DNA of 34,587 nucleotides from Eubacteriales bacterium (GTDB lineage Bacteria; Bacillota; Clostridia; Lachnospirales; Lachnospiraceae), in assembly GCA_030525875.1 (NCBI GenBank), contig JAUNDV010000022.1:1-34587 (forward strand). The letters are read 5' to 3'. A model generated the notes under the pieces. The model was not told the origin of the DNA. It was given only the letters and a program-made list of their open reading frames with translations, and did not search any database. A program made the position numbers and the translations under genes. Shown here piece by piece: positions 26,057 through 34,248 of the stretch (positions are counted from its first letter, which is position 1; every line of letters begins with the position of its first letter).

Positions 26057-28036
26057 ATGGCTAATTTTAAACTAATATCTGAATATCAGCCAACTGGAGA
26101 CCAGCCACAGGCTATTGAAGAGCTTGTTAATGGATTCAAAGCTGGAAATCAGTTCCAAACTCTTCTTGGTGCAACAGGCTCCGGAAAAACTTTTACTATG
26201 GCTAATATCATAGCTAAGCTTGGAAAGCCTACACTCATAATAGCACATAATAAAACTCTTGCAGCGCAGTTATATTCAGAAATGAAAGAGTTCTTTCCTG
26301 AAAATGCTGTAGAGTATTTTGTATCATACTATGACTATTATCAGCCAGAAGCCTATGTTCCTTCTACTGACACCTACATAGAAAAAGACTCAGCAATAAA
26401 TGATGAAATAGATAAACTAAGGCATTCGGCAACTGCTGCCCTTTCCGAAAGAGATGATGTGATAATTATAGCCTCTGTATCATGTATATATGGTCTTGGT
26501 TCTCCTATAGACTATAAAAACATGACAGTCTCTCTCAGAGAAGGTCAGGAGTATGACCGTGATGAGGTAATGAAAAAACTTGTTAATATGCAATACAGCC
26601 GCAACGAGATAGATTTTAAAAGAGGATCATTTAGGGTTCACGGAGATGTTCTTGAAATTTATCCTTCATATTCAGGTGGTGAAGCATACAGGGTAGAATT
26701 TTTTGGAGATGAAATTGACAGAATTACATCTATAGATTCTGTAACAGGGCATGTTAAGGCTTCTCTAAACCATATACTCATTTTTCCAGCATCACACTAT
26801 GTTGTTCCACACGACAAAATGGAAATAGCCTGCAGATCAATACTTAAAGAAATGGATGAACAGGTAGCCTTCTTCAAATCTGAAGATAAGCTCATAGAAG
26901 CACAGAGAATAGGAGAAAGAACCAGCTTCGATGTCGAAATGCTTAGAGAAACAGGTATATGCTCTGGAATAGAAAATTATTCAAGACATCTCACTGGATC
27001 TAAGCCAGGAGAACCTCCATATACTCTTTTAGACTATTTTCCTGACGATTTCCTAATAATAGTTGACGAGTCGCATATTACTCTTCCACAGGTAAGAGGT
27101 ATGTATGCCGGTGATCACAGCCGAAAAACAACACTTGTTAATTATGGCTTCAGACTTCCATCTGCACTAGATAACAGACCGCTTAATTTTACCGAATTTG
27201 AATCTAGAATAGATCAGATGTTATTTGTTTCCGCTACACCTAACGACTATGAAGATGAACATGAGCTTCTTAGGGCAGAACAAATAATCAGGCCTACAGG
27301 TTTACTTGACCCTAAGGTAGATGTTCGACCAGTAGAAGGTCAGATAGACGATCTGGTCTTTGAAATAAAAAACGAAACTGATAAAGGTAATAAAATTCTT
27401 GTTACTACACTTACAAAAAAAATGGCAGAAGATCTGACCAAATATATGCAGGATATAGGAATACGTGTAAGGTATCTCCATTCAGATATAGACACCCTTG
27501 AAAGAAGTCAGATTATAAGAGATATGCGTTTGGATGTATTTGATGTACTTATTGGTATAAATCTCTTGAGAGAGGGTCTTGATATTCCTGAGGTATCACT
27601 TGTTGCAATTCTTGATGCAGACAAGGAAGGCTTTCTCAGAAGTGAAACTTCGCTGGTTCAGACCATAGGACGAGCTGCACGAAATGCTGAAGGCCATGTA
27701 ATAATGTATGCTGATAAGATTACTGATTCAATGAGACATGCTATTGATGAAACAGAAAGAAGACGTAAAATTCAAAATGCCTACAATGAAGAACATGGCA
27801 TAACACCTCAGACAATCAAAAAAGCCGTACGTGATCTCATAATCATCTCAAAAGCTGCATCTGATAATTCTGGTAAACATACTAAGGATCCTGAATCCAT
27901 GACTCCTTCTGAACTCAAGGCCTTAGAAAAAGAACTTAATAAAAAAATGCGTGCCTGTGCAGCTGAACTCAACTTTGAAGAGGCTATGGTACTTAGAGAC
28001 AGACTTGTTGAAATCAGAAAGCTCCTTTACTCATAA
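26057..28036 (+). CDS. uvrB: Excinuclease ABC subunit B (UvrB)
   Basis: 659 residues, normal length. UvrB verifies damage in nucleotide excision repair, receives DNA from UvrA and recruits UvrC. Walker A GATGSGKT is at about 38-45, the damage-binding beta-hairpin [20 protein letters not shown] at about 92-111, DESH, then the RecA-like motifs REGLDIPEV and QTIGRAARN, and a C-terminal UVR motif ([20 protein letters not shown]) that binds UvrC. The start has only AAAGG, 12 bases away. uvrA and uvrC do not follow, which is unusual for Firmicutes, where uvrBA often pair. The stop codon lies inside the terminator. Confidence 0.98.
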   Translation: MANFKLISEYQPTGDQPQAIEELVNGFKAGNQFQTLLGATGSGKTFTMANIIAKLGKPTLIIAHNKTLAAQLYSEMKEFFPENAVEYFVSYYDYYQPEAYVPSTDTYIEKDSAINDEIDKLRHSATAALSERDDVIIIASVSCIYGLGSPIDYKNMTVSLREGQEYDRDEVMKKLVNMQYSRNEIDFKRGSFRVHGDVLEIYPSYSGGEAYRVEFFGDEIDRITSIDSVTGHVKASLNHILIFPASHYVVPHDKMEIACRSILKEMDEQVAFFKSEDKLIEAQRIGERTSFDVEMLRETGICSGIENYSRHLTGSKPGEPPYTLLDYFPDDFLIIVDESHITLPQVRGMYAGDHSRKTTLVNYGFRLPSALDNRPLNFTEFESRIDQMLFVSATPNDYEDEHELLRAEQIIRPTGLLDPKVDVRPVEGQIDDLVFEIKNETDKGNKILVTTLTKKMAEDLTKYMQDIGIRVRYLHSDIDTLERSQIIRDMRLDVFDVLIGINLLREGLDIPEVSLVAILDADKEGFLRSETSLVQTIGRAARNAEGHVIMYADKITDSMRHAIDETERRRKIQNAYNEEHGITPQTIKKAVRDLIIISKAASDNSGKHTKDPESMTPSELKALEKELNKKMRACAAELNFEEAMVLRDRLVEIRKLLYS

Positions 28037-28056
28037 GGAGCTTTTTGATTTTTTTC
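28018..28056 (+). terminator. uvrB terminator overlapping the stop codon
   Basis: AAAGCTCCTT pairs with AAGGAGCTTT around a 7-base loop, followed by a T-rich run (TTTTTGATTTTTTT). The TAA stop (28034-28036) lies at the loop-stem edge, so the last codons form the 5' arm. Confidence 0.9.
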
Positions 28057-28062
28057 TTTTTA

Positions 28063-28122
28063 TTTAATTTGTTTTTGTTTAATCTGTCTTTATTTAATTT
28101 ATCTTTGTTTAATTTTTTTAAT
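28063..28122. repeat. 15-base T-rich tandem repeat, about four copies
   Basis: TTTAATTTGTTTTTG, TTTAATCTGTCTTTA, TTTAATTTATCTTTG and a final TTTAATTTTTTT run head to tail just after the uvrB terminator and into the stop of the converging secreted-protein gene. It is low complexity and probably slippage-derived. Confidence 0.75.
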
Positions 28123-29380
28123 CAACCATGTAAGCTTCGTGTATCATTCCTTTTCTATTTATACGCTCTAAAACATGTGTTTCATCATATTTTAATTCTG
28201 TTGTCTTATCTCCTATCCTTATCCTATATCTTATCGGTTCATAAGTAAGCTTTATATCGCCTCCTCTTTCAGGAATGGCTATTTTCCCTGGTGTCAAATA
28301 TCCCTTTGTTTCCGGTGGTGTAAAAAAAGCTCCAGGTTTCATAGAATATTCAATATTTTTAGTATAACCATTATACTGGCATATAACATTTCCACTTACA
28401 TTAAACTGATACGAACATGACGGACATCTGGATAATTCATTTTTTGCTCCATGTTTCTCTTTACCAAGATTTCTCTTACACTGGGTACAAATTAAATTGT
28501 GATTTACTTCATCTCCTGCTATTTGCTCTGCCCTTTTCTGAGTATGTGAACACAAAGCCATGTTGATTGAGCTTGCAAGATTTGTACATCCCTGTTTTCC
28601 TACATTCATACTATAACTTCCTTCTTCCTTGAATCCAGCAGCCCAGTTTATATTATTATCAGTACACAGCTCTTTAAATCTTTTTAACTCATCTCCGCTC
28701 AGATCCCAGTATCCTTTAAATTGAAGTCTTCTCTTATCCGGACTTGAACTACCTACAGAACTAAAACTCAATGTTGTGACCGTTCCTCTATATGCAGAAA
28801 CTTTGTCTTTAATTTGTATCCACGGATTTTGTAATGAGTGAGAATAACTATTTATTTTAGGATCTGGTGACAGCTGATATGTACATTTTCCACTTTCACC
28901 ACCAGCGTTATCTGACATATCCATATCTATATGGATTCTCACTGCATTTGCCCCTATGACTTCCGCTGAAAGATTATGTTTGTAGAAATATCCATAAAAT
29001 GGTTTAGCATCAACACCTGTAAGCCTGTGCCATCTTCTATTAGTATCATTACCTACAGTTCCATATGCATAAACACCATGATTTACAATACTGTCATCGG
29101 CCTCATTAGGCTCTGTAATCTCCCAGCCACCAAATATATTTCCTTCTTCATAATCTTCCATTGTCATTGAATAATATGAGAGGAACTCTTTATTATAACC
29201 TGCTTTAAGTCCTTTTTTCTCTTCATCAGCAATCTCTGGAAATGCATTATAAAAGCTATTCCATATATCTTCTGTATATTCATCTTCGGAAATCATGTTG
29301 TATTTATATTTTACTTCAGCAAAACTTATAATGTTGAATGAATACAGAATAGCTAATATTATAACTATCAGTTTTTTCAT
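28118..29380 (-). CDS. Secreted protein with a zinc ribbon, last gene of the SipW operon
   Basis: 420 residues, not recognised as a known family. A standard signal peptide (IILAILYSFNIISFA, cleaved near 21) predicts export by an ordinary signal peptidase rather than SipW. A zinc-ribbon pattern lies in the second half: CTQC at 298-301 and CPSC at 319-322, with CSH (277-279) nearby, and a further Cys at 334. The C-terminus, from about 345, is beta-rich (YTKNIEYSMKPGAFFTPP, then IRYRIRIGDKTTELKY). AGGAGGAGCAGT precedes the ATG, which overlaps the upstream stop by 4 bases. Cytoplasm-type CxxC ribbons are unusual on an exported protein. Its operon place suggests an accessory of the matrix or fibre. 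Confidence 0.7.
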   Translation of the reverse strand: MKKLIVIILAILYSFNIISFAEVKYKYNMISEDEYTEDIWNSFYNAFPEIADEEKKGLKAGYNKEFLSYYSMTMEDYEEGNIFGGWEITEPNEADDSIVNHGVYAYGTVGNDTNRRWHRLTGVDAKPFYGYFYKHNLSAEVIGANAVRIHIDMDMSDNAGGESGKCTYQLSPDPKINSYSHSLQNPWIQIKDKVSAYRGTVTTLSFSSVGSSSPDKRRLQFKGYWDLSGDELKRFKELCTDNNINWAAGFKEEGSYSMNVGKQGCTNLASSINMALCSHTQKRAEQIAGDEVNHNLICTQCKRNLGKEKHGAKNELSRCPSCSYQFNVSGNVICQYNGYTKNIEYSMKPGAFFTPPETKGYLTPGKIAIPERGGDIKLTYEPIRYRIRIGDKTTELKYDETHVLERINRKGMIHEAYMVD

Positions 29381-30417
29381 ACTGCTCCTCCTGATTCTGA
29401 AATTATTTCAAGTCTTTGACCATCTGCAAAGATTTCAATATCTGTAATCTCAGCCAGATACCAGACTTTTACTGGCATTTCATACATGATTTTTGTACCA
29501 TTATCACCAAATCCTACCTCACATCTATAAATGTCTCCATTATCGGCTCTTGTTAATTTATCAGCTTTATAAACTGCACCTGCATGATCAATATCTGTAA
29601 ACGACTCTGTCCCTCGTTTTTTCACAGACCATTTATAACTATTTGCGTGCTCAGTTTCCGCATTAAGTAAAAGTCTCCTATACGAATAGTCAATATCTCC
29701 AAATGATTTTTTATAAGCCTCCTTATCTTGATATTTTTCTATATATTCTATAACCTGATTAGCCTTGTTAAGTTCATTCCACCCACCTGTATTCTCTTTA
29801 TCTACATTATCAGGTCCATTTCCATCACTGCCTCCTGGCAAAGTATTATTATTTTTTCTCCATAAAGCCTTAGCTATTGTTATTCCATCACTTCCATGTT
29901 CAGTTCTGGAAAGGTCTTCCTCATCGTCATTTGCTATATTGTATTTACATTTTTCTCCTATTATTTCTCCATCTCCTGAAGTTTGATTTATTTCCGGAGT
30001 TCTATTTCCTTTTAAATACCAGCCTATAAAATCATATCCTTCTCTTACTGGAGCATTTGGTTTTATTATATATTCTGTATTATCTATCAATTCAGGACTG
30101 TCTGGATTTCCATTATATATTTTCCCACCATCATTATATACAACCTCAGTCAAATAACCTTTTTGTCCATCTGTAAACTCTCCTTCACCACATTCAAATC
30201 TAAGCTTGTATCTTTTGGGTGTATATAAAGGATTAAGAGAAATCTCTTTATCATTGACATCCGTAAGATTCTTTATTTCGGCTTCAACATTTAAAATATC
30301 TCCTTTTGTTGCAATTCTATCCAAAAACATTCCTGCTGCCATTGCATTTATCGTACATACCATAGAAGCTATGGCAATAATCACTATATTTTTTTTATTA
30401 TTTTTCAAAAAAATCAT
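29377..30417 (-). CDS. SipW-type exported protein with InlB-like repeat and Ig-like domain
   Basis: 346 residues. The N-terminal signal region (hydrophobic 10-28) runs into AAGMFLDRIATKGDILNVEA, which matches the A-x-x-F-x-D...LxVxxxxI signature after the cleavage site in TasA-type SipW substrates. An InlB/Listeria-Bacteroides-type repeat follows (YKLRFECGEGEF to PVREGYDFIGWYLKG, about 70-137), then a linker with charged low-complexity residues and an Ig-like domain at about 255-320 (W263 in YKWSVKKRG, C299 in DIYRCEV). AGGTGAT precedes the ATG; the stop overlaps the next gene by 4 bases. Surface adhesion or fibre subunit role is inferred. Confidence 0.7.
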   Translation of the reverse strand: MIFLKNNKKNIVIIAIASMVCTINAMAAGMFLDRIATKGDILNVEAEIKNLTDVNDKEISLNPLYTPKRYKLRFECGEGEFTDGQKGYLTEVVYNDGGKIYNGNPDSPELIDNTEYIIKPNAPVREGYDFIGWYLKGNRTPEINQTSGDGEIIGEKCKYNIANDDEEDLSRTEHGSDGITIAKALWRKNNNTLPGGSDGNGPDNVDKENTGGWNELNKANQVIEYIEKYQDKEAYKKSFGDIDYSYRRLLLNAETEHANSYKWSVKKRGTESFTDIDHAGAVYKADKLTRADNGDIYRCEVGFGDNGTKIMYEMPVKVWYLAEITDIEIFADGQRLEIISESGGAV

Positions 30418-30445
30418 AATCTAATAATCACCTGCCTATATAGAC

Positions 30446-31447
30446 TTACGAGTCTTGAATTATTTTTTTACATACAAGTTTGCCTGCTTTTTCTAGAAAA
30501 ACAAAAAATGGAGAAGAAATAGTTCCTGCTTTATTTTTAACTGTATATCTTATTTCAGTGTTTAAATTAGATGAATTAAGACAAAGTGATAGTGCCCCAT
30601 CTTCATCAGCCTTAAGTTTCTTATCCTTATTATTCATCTTTCTGTAAAAAATAACATCTGAAGTATCTCCTTCTGCATCCTTAATTACTGGTTTAATTCT
30701 TATAAAATAAGCCTTCTTACCTGCAATACAGTTTCCATTTTGATCTACAGTCTTATCGCTTCCTATTATTTCAGAAAATCCTTTTACTTCTGAATCTTTT
30801 TCCTCAGCCTTATTTTTTATTTGTTCAAAAACCTTAGTAGGATCTGAGGAATCTTCAATAGTCCACTCATTTCCTTTTATCTGAGTTATTGCAAATTGCA
30901 TTTCTGGGATTATAAGAATTGACGGAGCAAGGTTTACATCTTTACTTTCTTCTATCTTAATTATAAATTTATATTTTTTCTCTTCTCCCGGCTTGCACAA
31001 TTCAGATTTAAGAAAAATTTCTTCACTTATCTGTCCATTTCCATTGAACACAATATTTTTTAAAAGTTTTCTTCCCTCTGCATTTTCTCTATATACTGCA
31101 AGCTTGTCCCCTTCTTTAATATTTTTAATTTTCAATATAAGCTTTGGAACAATATATGCATCTGTTGAACCTTTATAAACTGTCCTAAAGTTAAAATTAA
31201 ATTCATCATTTTGCTTTATTGGATCAATTTTATTATCCAGCTCATTCAGATCAGCTGATACTTTCATATCCTTTCCAGTATTATTAGGACTATTTTCTGG
31301 TAAATTAAGAGAAAGATCAGCCGTTTTTATAAGAATTTTTTGATCTATAACATCGCTAAAAAAAGCTGCCGTTATACTCATACCTGCAATAACAGTGAAT
31401 AACGTTATAAACAGCATAATTTTTAAAAGCTTTTTTCGATTGATCAC
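30446..31447 (-). CDS. TasA/camelysin-like SipW substrate (larger)
   Basis: 333 residues, GTG start (31447) overlapping the upstream stop (GTGA). A basic-hydrophobic signal (RKKLLKIMLFITLFTVIAG) leads into SITAAFFSDVIDQKILIKTA and DLSLNLPEN, the AFFSD plus later LxLxL pattern of TasA/CalY-type proteins cleaved by SipW. The mature part is rich in beta strands and Lys/Asp, with no sorting motif. GGGGG lies about 10 bases before the GTG. It may be a fibre subunit or its chaperone; the exact subfamily is not fixed. Confidence 0.75.
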   Translation of the reverse strand: MINRKKLLKIMLFITLFTVIAGMSITAAFFSDVIDQKILIKTADLSLNLPENSPNNTGKDMKVSADLNELDNKIDPIKQNDEFNFNFRTVYKGSTDAYIVPKLILKIKNIKEGDKLAVYRENAEGRKLLKNIVFNGNGQISEEIFLKSELCKPGEEKKYKFIIKIEESKDVNLAPSILIIPEMQFAITQIKGNEWTIEDSSDPTKVFEQIKNKAEEKDSEVKGFSEIIGSDKTVDQNGNCIAGKKAYFIRIKPVIKDAEGDTSDVIFYRKMNNKDKKLKADEDGALSLCLNSSNLNTEIRYTVKNKAGTISSPFFVFLEKAGKLVCKKIIQDS

Positions 31448-32142
31448 GGTTCTTCAACCCCCTTTGTGCCATCGACCTGCTCTATCCAATTGTTATCTTG
31501 TCTTATCTCCTCAGTGTTTCTATGTTGCATAGCATATGTTTTTATTTGCACCTCTGCTGCAGCACCCATAAAACCAACATCAGAAGACTCACTTAATTTA
31601 AGTGCTGTGGAAAACGCTTTAGTAGTTATAATTTTTCCTTCATTGACATCTTTATCTAGCTCAGGATCCTTTTGAATACTTCCTGCTAATGTAATTCCTC
31701 TCTTAGCTGTATACACAGCTTTATTAAAAGCTGTTCCATTTGAATTAGCTACTTTTACATCATTTAAAAAATATTCAATTTCAAATTCTTCAATAGCTTT
31801 CGTGTCATTATTATTTACAAGCATAAATTCAGAACCACCAATGGTCATATTTTTATCACTTTTTATGCTTATAACGGGTTTAATATCAACAGATGTTTTA
31901 CCTGTATTACTTACAGAAAAATTAATATCCGATTTTTGACCTGGAACGAAAGCCTCATTACCAGCAATATTTAAAGCCTCCTCATCATATTGTATCCCTA
32001 TATCCAAGGTTCCAATATTACTACTTAAATCTATTCTTTCTGTCCAATATGCCATTGACGCAATTCCTATAGACGCAACCGCAATTAATGCTATTGATAT
32101 AGTTACTACTAATTTTTTTGATAACTTATTTTTTTTATTCAT
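31444..32142 (-). CDS. TasA-like SipW substrate (smaller), candidate main fibre subunit
   Basis: 232 residues. The signal (KKLVVTISIALIAVASIGIA) is followed by SMAYWTERIDLSSNIGTLDI, which lines up with the TasA pattern WAAFND...SGTLDL; cleavage is expected after the SMA. The mature part is a predicted beta-sandwich of about 200 residues (INFSVSNTGKTSVDIKPVIS), the size and kind of TasA/CalY subunits. It follows sipW with a 4-base ATGA overlap. TasA polymers form matrix fibres in Bacillus; polymerisation here is inferred only. Confidence 0.78.
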   Translation of the reverse strand: MNKKNKLSKKLVVTISIALIAVASIGIASMAYWTERIDLSSNIGTLDIGIQYDEEALNIAGNEAFVPGQKSDINFSVSNTGKTSVDIKPVISIKSDKNMTIGGSEFMLVNNNDTKAIEEFEIEYFLNDVKVANSNGTAFNKAVYTAKRGITLAGSIQKDPELDKDVNEGKIITTKAFSTALKLSESSDVGFMGAAAEVQIKTYAMQHRNTEEIRQDNNWIEQVDGTKGVEEP

Positions 32143-32642
32143 GCAATACTCTCTTTCATCTTCTCTGCTATCTTTGATATTTGTCCCGGAAGATTGAAAA
32201 TAAATACTACCTTCCCTTTAATATCATCTGGATCAAGCAGTTCAATATCGTTTATCCTATTATTATCTCCCTTTGTAATAAGATATTTTTTCTCACCATT
32301 ATTAAACGCTTCTTCATCCCTTCCAATAAGTCTGTGTGTAACATAGGTATTTCCAACTTTATATGTTATTATGTCTCCTGCATTAACATTTTCATGTCCT
32401 GCTTTTTTTAGAATTACAATAGAATGCTTTAATATTGTATTTTCCATAGAGCCACTGACTATGTACACGGGTTTATATCCACATATAAATCCTAACTCAC
32501 CACTTTTTCTTTCTCTGATTCCAGCTTCAACACTCAGAAATGTTATAATGATAGAAGCCACAATCACAATATCCATAACGATCTGAATTAAAAAGCTAAA
32601 GGATTTCTTCAAAAAACTATACAAGCTTTGCTCCATTCTCAT
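32139..32642 (-). CDS. sipW: Signal peptidase I, ER-type (SipW)
   Basis: 167 residues. An N-terminal TM (about 16-38) leads into the catalytic serine in VSGSME (Ser65) and the histidine in VTHRLI (His103), the Ser-His pair of the ER/SipW subfamily rather than the Ser-Lys of ordinary bacterial enzymes; TKGDNNRIND (about 123-132) is the third conserved box. A second TM seems present near the C-terminus (KVVFIFNLPGQ). In Bacillus SipW processes TasA and TapA. It overlaps the upstream anchor gene by 26 bases and the downstream substrate by 4, a sign of tight coupling. Confidence 0.93.
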   Translation of the reverse strand: MRMEQSLYSFLKKSFSFLIQIVMDIVIVASIIITFLSVEAGIRERKSGELGFICGYKPVYIVSGSMENTILKHSIVILKKAGHENVNAGDIITYKVGNTYVTHRLIGRDEEAFNNGEKKYLITKGDNNRINDIELLDPDDIKGKVVFIFNLPGQISKIAEKMKESIA

Positions 32643-33939
32643 CTACTGTATACCCATCCGGAGTTTTTTCATTCATAAATAAAGATCCGTAGGTTCGTCC
32701 TCCAAGATTTTTATATATCCATCTTCCAAAAGCAGTATTAAAAAACCAATTTTGCCTATATGTATCTTCAAGCTTTGCAAAATAATACTCCTTTTCAAGT
32801 CCATTTTTATCCTTGATTTTATTCCATCCGCTTAGCATTCTTCCATTTAATTCACTTAAATAATACCAGTGTCCATCCTCTGTACTATTGAGCCATCCTG
32901 TTACAAGATTTCCTCTATTGCCATTTGATACTTCATTTGCATAGTACCATGACTCATTTTCACATCTTATCCATCCAGTCTGCATATAACCATCTTTATC
33001 AAAATAATACCAGCTCGAAGTAGCTTTAGGCTGCCCATATGGATTAAACAATAATGCCCATCCATCTTTAATATACGTTCCGTCTTTTAACTTAAAGCTC
33101 CATTTATTATCTCTTTGTTCCCAGCTTCCTTCATATGAACTATTTTTAAGTTTAAGATCAGGAACTGCATAAACCTTTGCAGCCGCCGTTTCCATAGAAG
33201 AGGTATCTAAAGTGTTATTAAACTTACCACCATTAAATCCACTACCTGCTGCATGACCTCCTCCTTGAGATGAGGGTCCATGAGAACCTCCCCCTGATGA
33301 ATTTCCTCCTGACGAGCCTCCGCCCGACGAACTGCCTCCTGATGAGCCGCCTTGATTATCATCATTGCCGTCTTCATCATTGTCGGTATTTCCATCTGAA
33401 TCTCCTGATCCATCTGAACCATCTATCGTTCCATTTTCTCTATCAGAAACAAGATACACAAAACGAAGATTCCTAGTTTCACCTTGAATCTCATTTCCAC
33501 AGCTAATAGGGATGTGCAAACTATACTTATATTTTTCAACTTTGCCTTTATCAATGATCAACTCCGGTGTATATGCCTTACTAAAACTTCCATCATATAA
33601 GGTTTTTCCTGATTTATCAGAGATTATAAGCTTTAAGCTATCCATAAGTTTTTGACCTTCAGGATGCCCATATATTCCCTTCAGTCTGTAATATATTATG
33701 TTTCCCGTTTTATTTGAAACTTCAAGTTCTCCCTGTACAGTGTCACCAGGAATTAACGACACTTCTTCGAATATTCCCTGACGTGATATACTAATACTTT
33801 TTTTACCAGCAGACTCTTCAATATTAAGTTTTCCTGTTGCAGCATATGCAGTTATACCAGCTGTAGCAAAAAATGAACTCAATATCAGTCCAAATAGCAA
33901 AAGCAAGCATCTATCACAGCATTTACTTTTAAAATACAT
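32617..33939 (-). CDS. Secreted wall-binding protein with beta domain, Gly/Ser linker and choline-binding-type repeats
   Basis: 440 residues from the ATG at 33939, chosen because GGAGGA lies 10 bases upstream; the longer frame (to 34044) would translate its own ribosome site. Signal peptide to about 34 (ITAYAA). Domain order: a beta-sandwich at 35-165 (SLIPGDTVQGELEVSN, YKYSLHIPIS), a flexible acidic then Gly/Ser-rich linker at about 167-245, and aromatic-rich repeats at about 275-430 (SWYYFDKDGYMQTGW, ESWYYANEVSN, NGHWYYLSE-like) as in choline-binding/glucan-binding modules. The repeats suggest non-covalent wall attachment and the beta domain may hold the fibre. It is the first gene of the operon. 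A TapA-like role is only an analogy. Confidence 0.82.
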   Translation of the reverse strand: MYFKSKCCDRCLLLLFGLILSSFFATAGITAYAATGKLNIEESAGKKSISISRQGIFEEVSLIPGDTVQGELEVSNKTGNIIYYRLKGIYGHPEGQKLMDSLKLIISDKSGKTLYDGSFSKAYTPELIIDKGKVEKYKYSLHIPISCGNEIQGETRNLRFVYLVSDRENGTIDGSDGSGDSDGNTDNDEDGNDDNQGGSSGGSSSGGGSSGGNSSGGGSHGPSSQGGGHAAGSGFNGGKFNNTLDTSSMETAAAKVYAVPDLKLKNSSYEGSWEQRDNKWSFKLKDGTYIKDGWALLFNPYGQPKATSSWYYFDKDGYMQTGWIRCENESWYYANEVSNGNRGNLVTGWLNSTEDGHWYYLSELNGRMLSGWNKIKDKNGLEKEYYFAKLEDTYRQNWFFNTAFGRWIYKNLGGRTYGSLFMNEKTPDGYTVDENGAKLV

Positions 33940-33993
33940 TTTTGAATTTCCTCCGTTTCCGGAAGATTGAAAAAAAGAATTTAGAAAATAGAT

Positions 33994-34020
33994 AATATCC
34001 ATGTTTTCAAACATGATATT
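33994..34020 (-). promoter_or_regulatory. Leader hairpin of the SipW operon
   Basis: AATATC, one bulged base and ATGTTT pair with AAACAT and GATATT; the inner CATGTTT/AAACATG is perfect. It lies at the very 5' end of the predicted mRNA. A T-rich stretch follows only about 12 bases later, so it is more likely a stabilising 5' hairpin than an attenuator. Confidence 0.55.
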
Positions 34021-34029
34021 GTTATAATA

Positions 34030-34058
34030 ATTATATATAAACACATGTATATGTTCAA
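34030..34058 (-). promoter_or_regulatory. Promoter of the SipW operon
   Basis: On the minus strand TTGAAC (34053-34058) and consensus TATAAT (34030-34035) are exactly 17 bases apart. It implies an mRNA start near 34023 and a leader of about 84 bases. Confidence 0.65.
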
Positions 34059-34092
34059 GATAATGACATATACAATATTAATCAAGATAATG
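34046..34092. promoter_or_regulatory. Dyad and direct repeats at the SipW promoter
   Basis: TGTATATG (34046-34053) and CATATACA (34067-34074) form an 8-base inverted repeat with a 13-base spacer over the -35 box. TCAAGATAATG occurs at 34055-34065 and again, exactly, at 34082-34092 (27-base period). These are likely regulator sites; no known consensus was matched. Confidence 0.55.
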
Positions 34093-34203
34093 TTAATCAT
34101 TTCTAACATTTTATCAACATTTTATTTATTTACTGTTGGCAAATGCGAAATTAAAAAAATTATATAAAAATATATTTATCCATTTATGAGAATTTTTTGA
34201 AAG

Positions 34204-34233
34204 AGAGGATACCCGTAAGAAAAGATATCCTCT
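34204..34233 (-). terminator. Possible terminator after the small membrane protein
   Basis: AGAGGATA and TATCCTCT form a perfect 8-base stem 15 bases after the stop. The following minus-strand sequence has only a poor T-run, so function is uncertain. Confidence 0.45.
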
Positions 34234-34248
34234 AAAATAATTAAAAGC

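Larger units (their letters stand above)
33940..34248. other. 309-base leader and promoter region of the SipW operon
   Basis: Contains, from left, the ribosome site of the wall-binding gene, a near-perfect hairpin (33994-34020), the -10/-35 pair at 34030-34058, two 11-base direct repeats and an 8-base-arm dyad (34046-34092), an AT-rich stretch with no feature (about 34095-34200), and a possible terminator of the small upstream gene (34204-34233). No coding frame was supported here. Confidence 0.6.

Noticed and set aside
28063-28122. CRISPR-like array
   Set aside because: Units are contiguous 15-base T-rich repeats with no spacers and no cas genes.
28045-28248. Plus-strand frame with a repeating FNLSL pattern
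   Set aside because: It starts in the uvrB terminator and reads the T-rich 15-base repeat; its tail is antisense to the zinc-ribbon protein.
33207-33422. Met/Gln-rich frame inside the wall-binding gene
   Set aside because: Out-of-frame reading of the Gly/Ser linker.
33940-34044. Longer N-terminus for the wall-binding protein
   Set aside because: It would translate the GGAGGA ribosome site and place extra residues before a good signal peptide.
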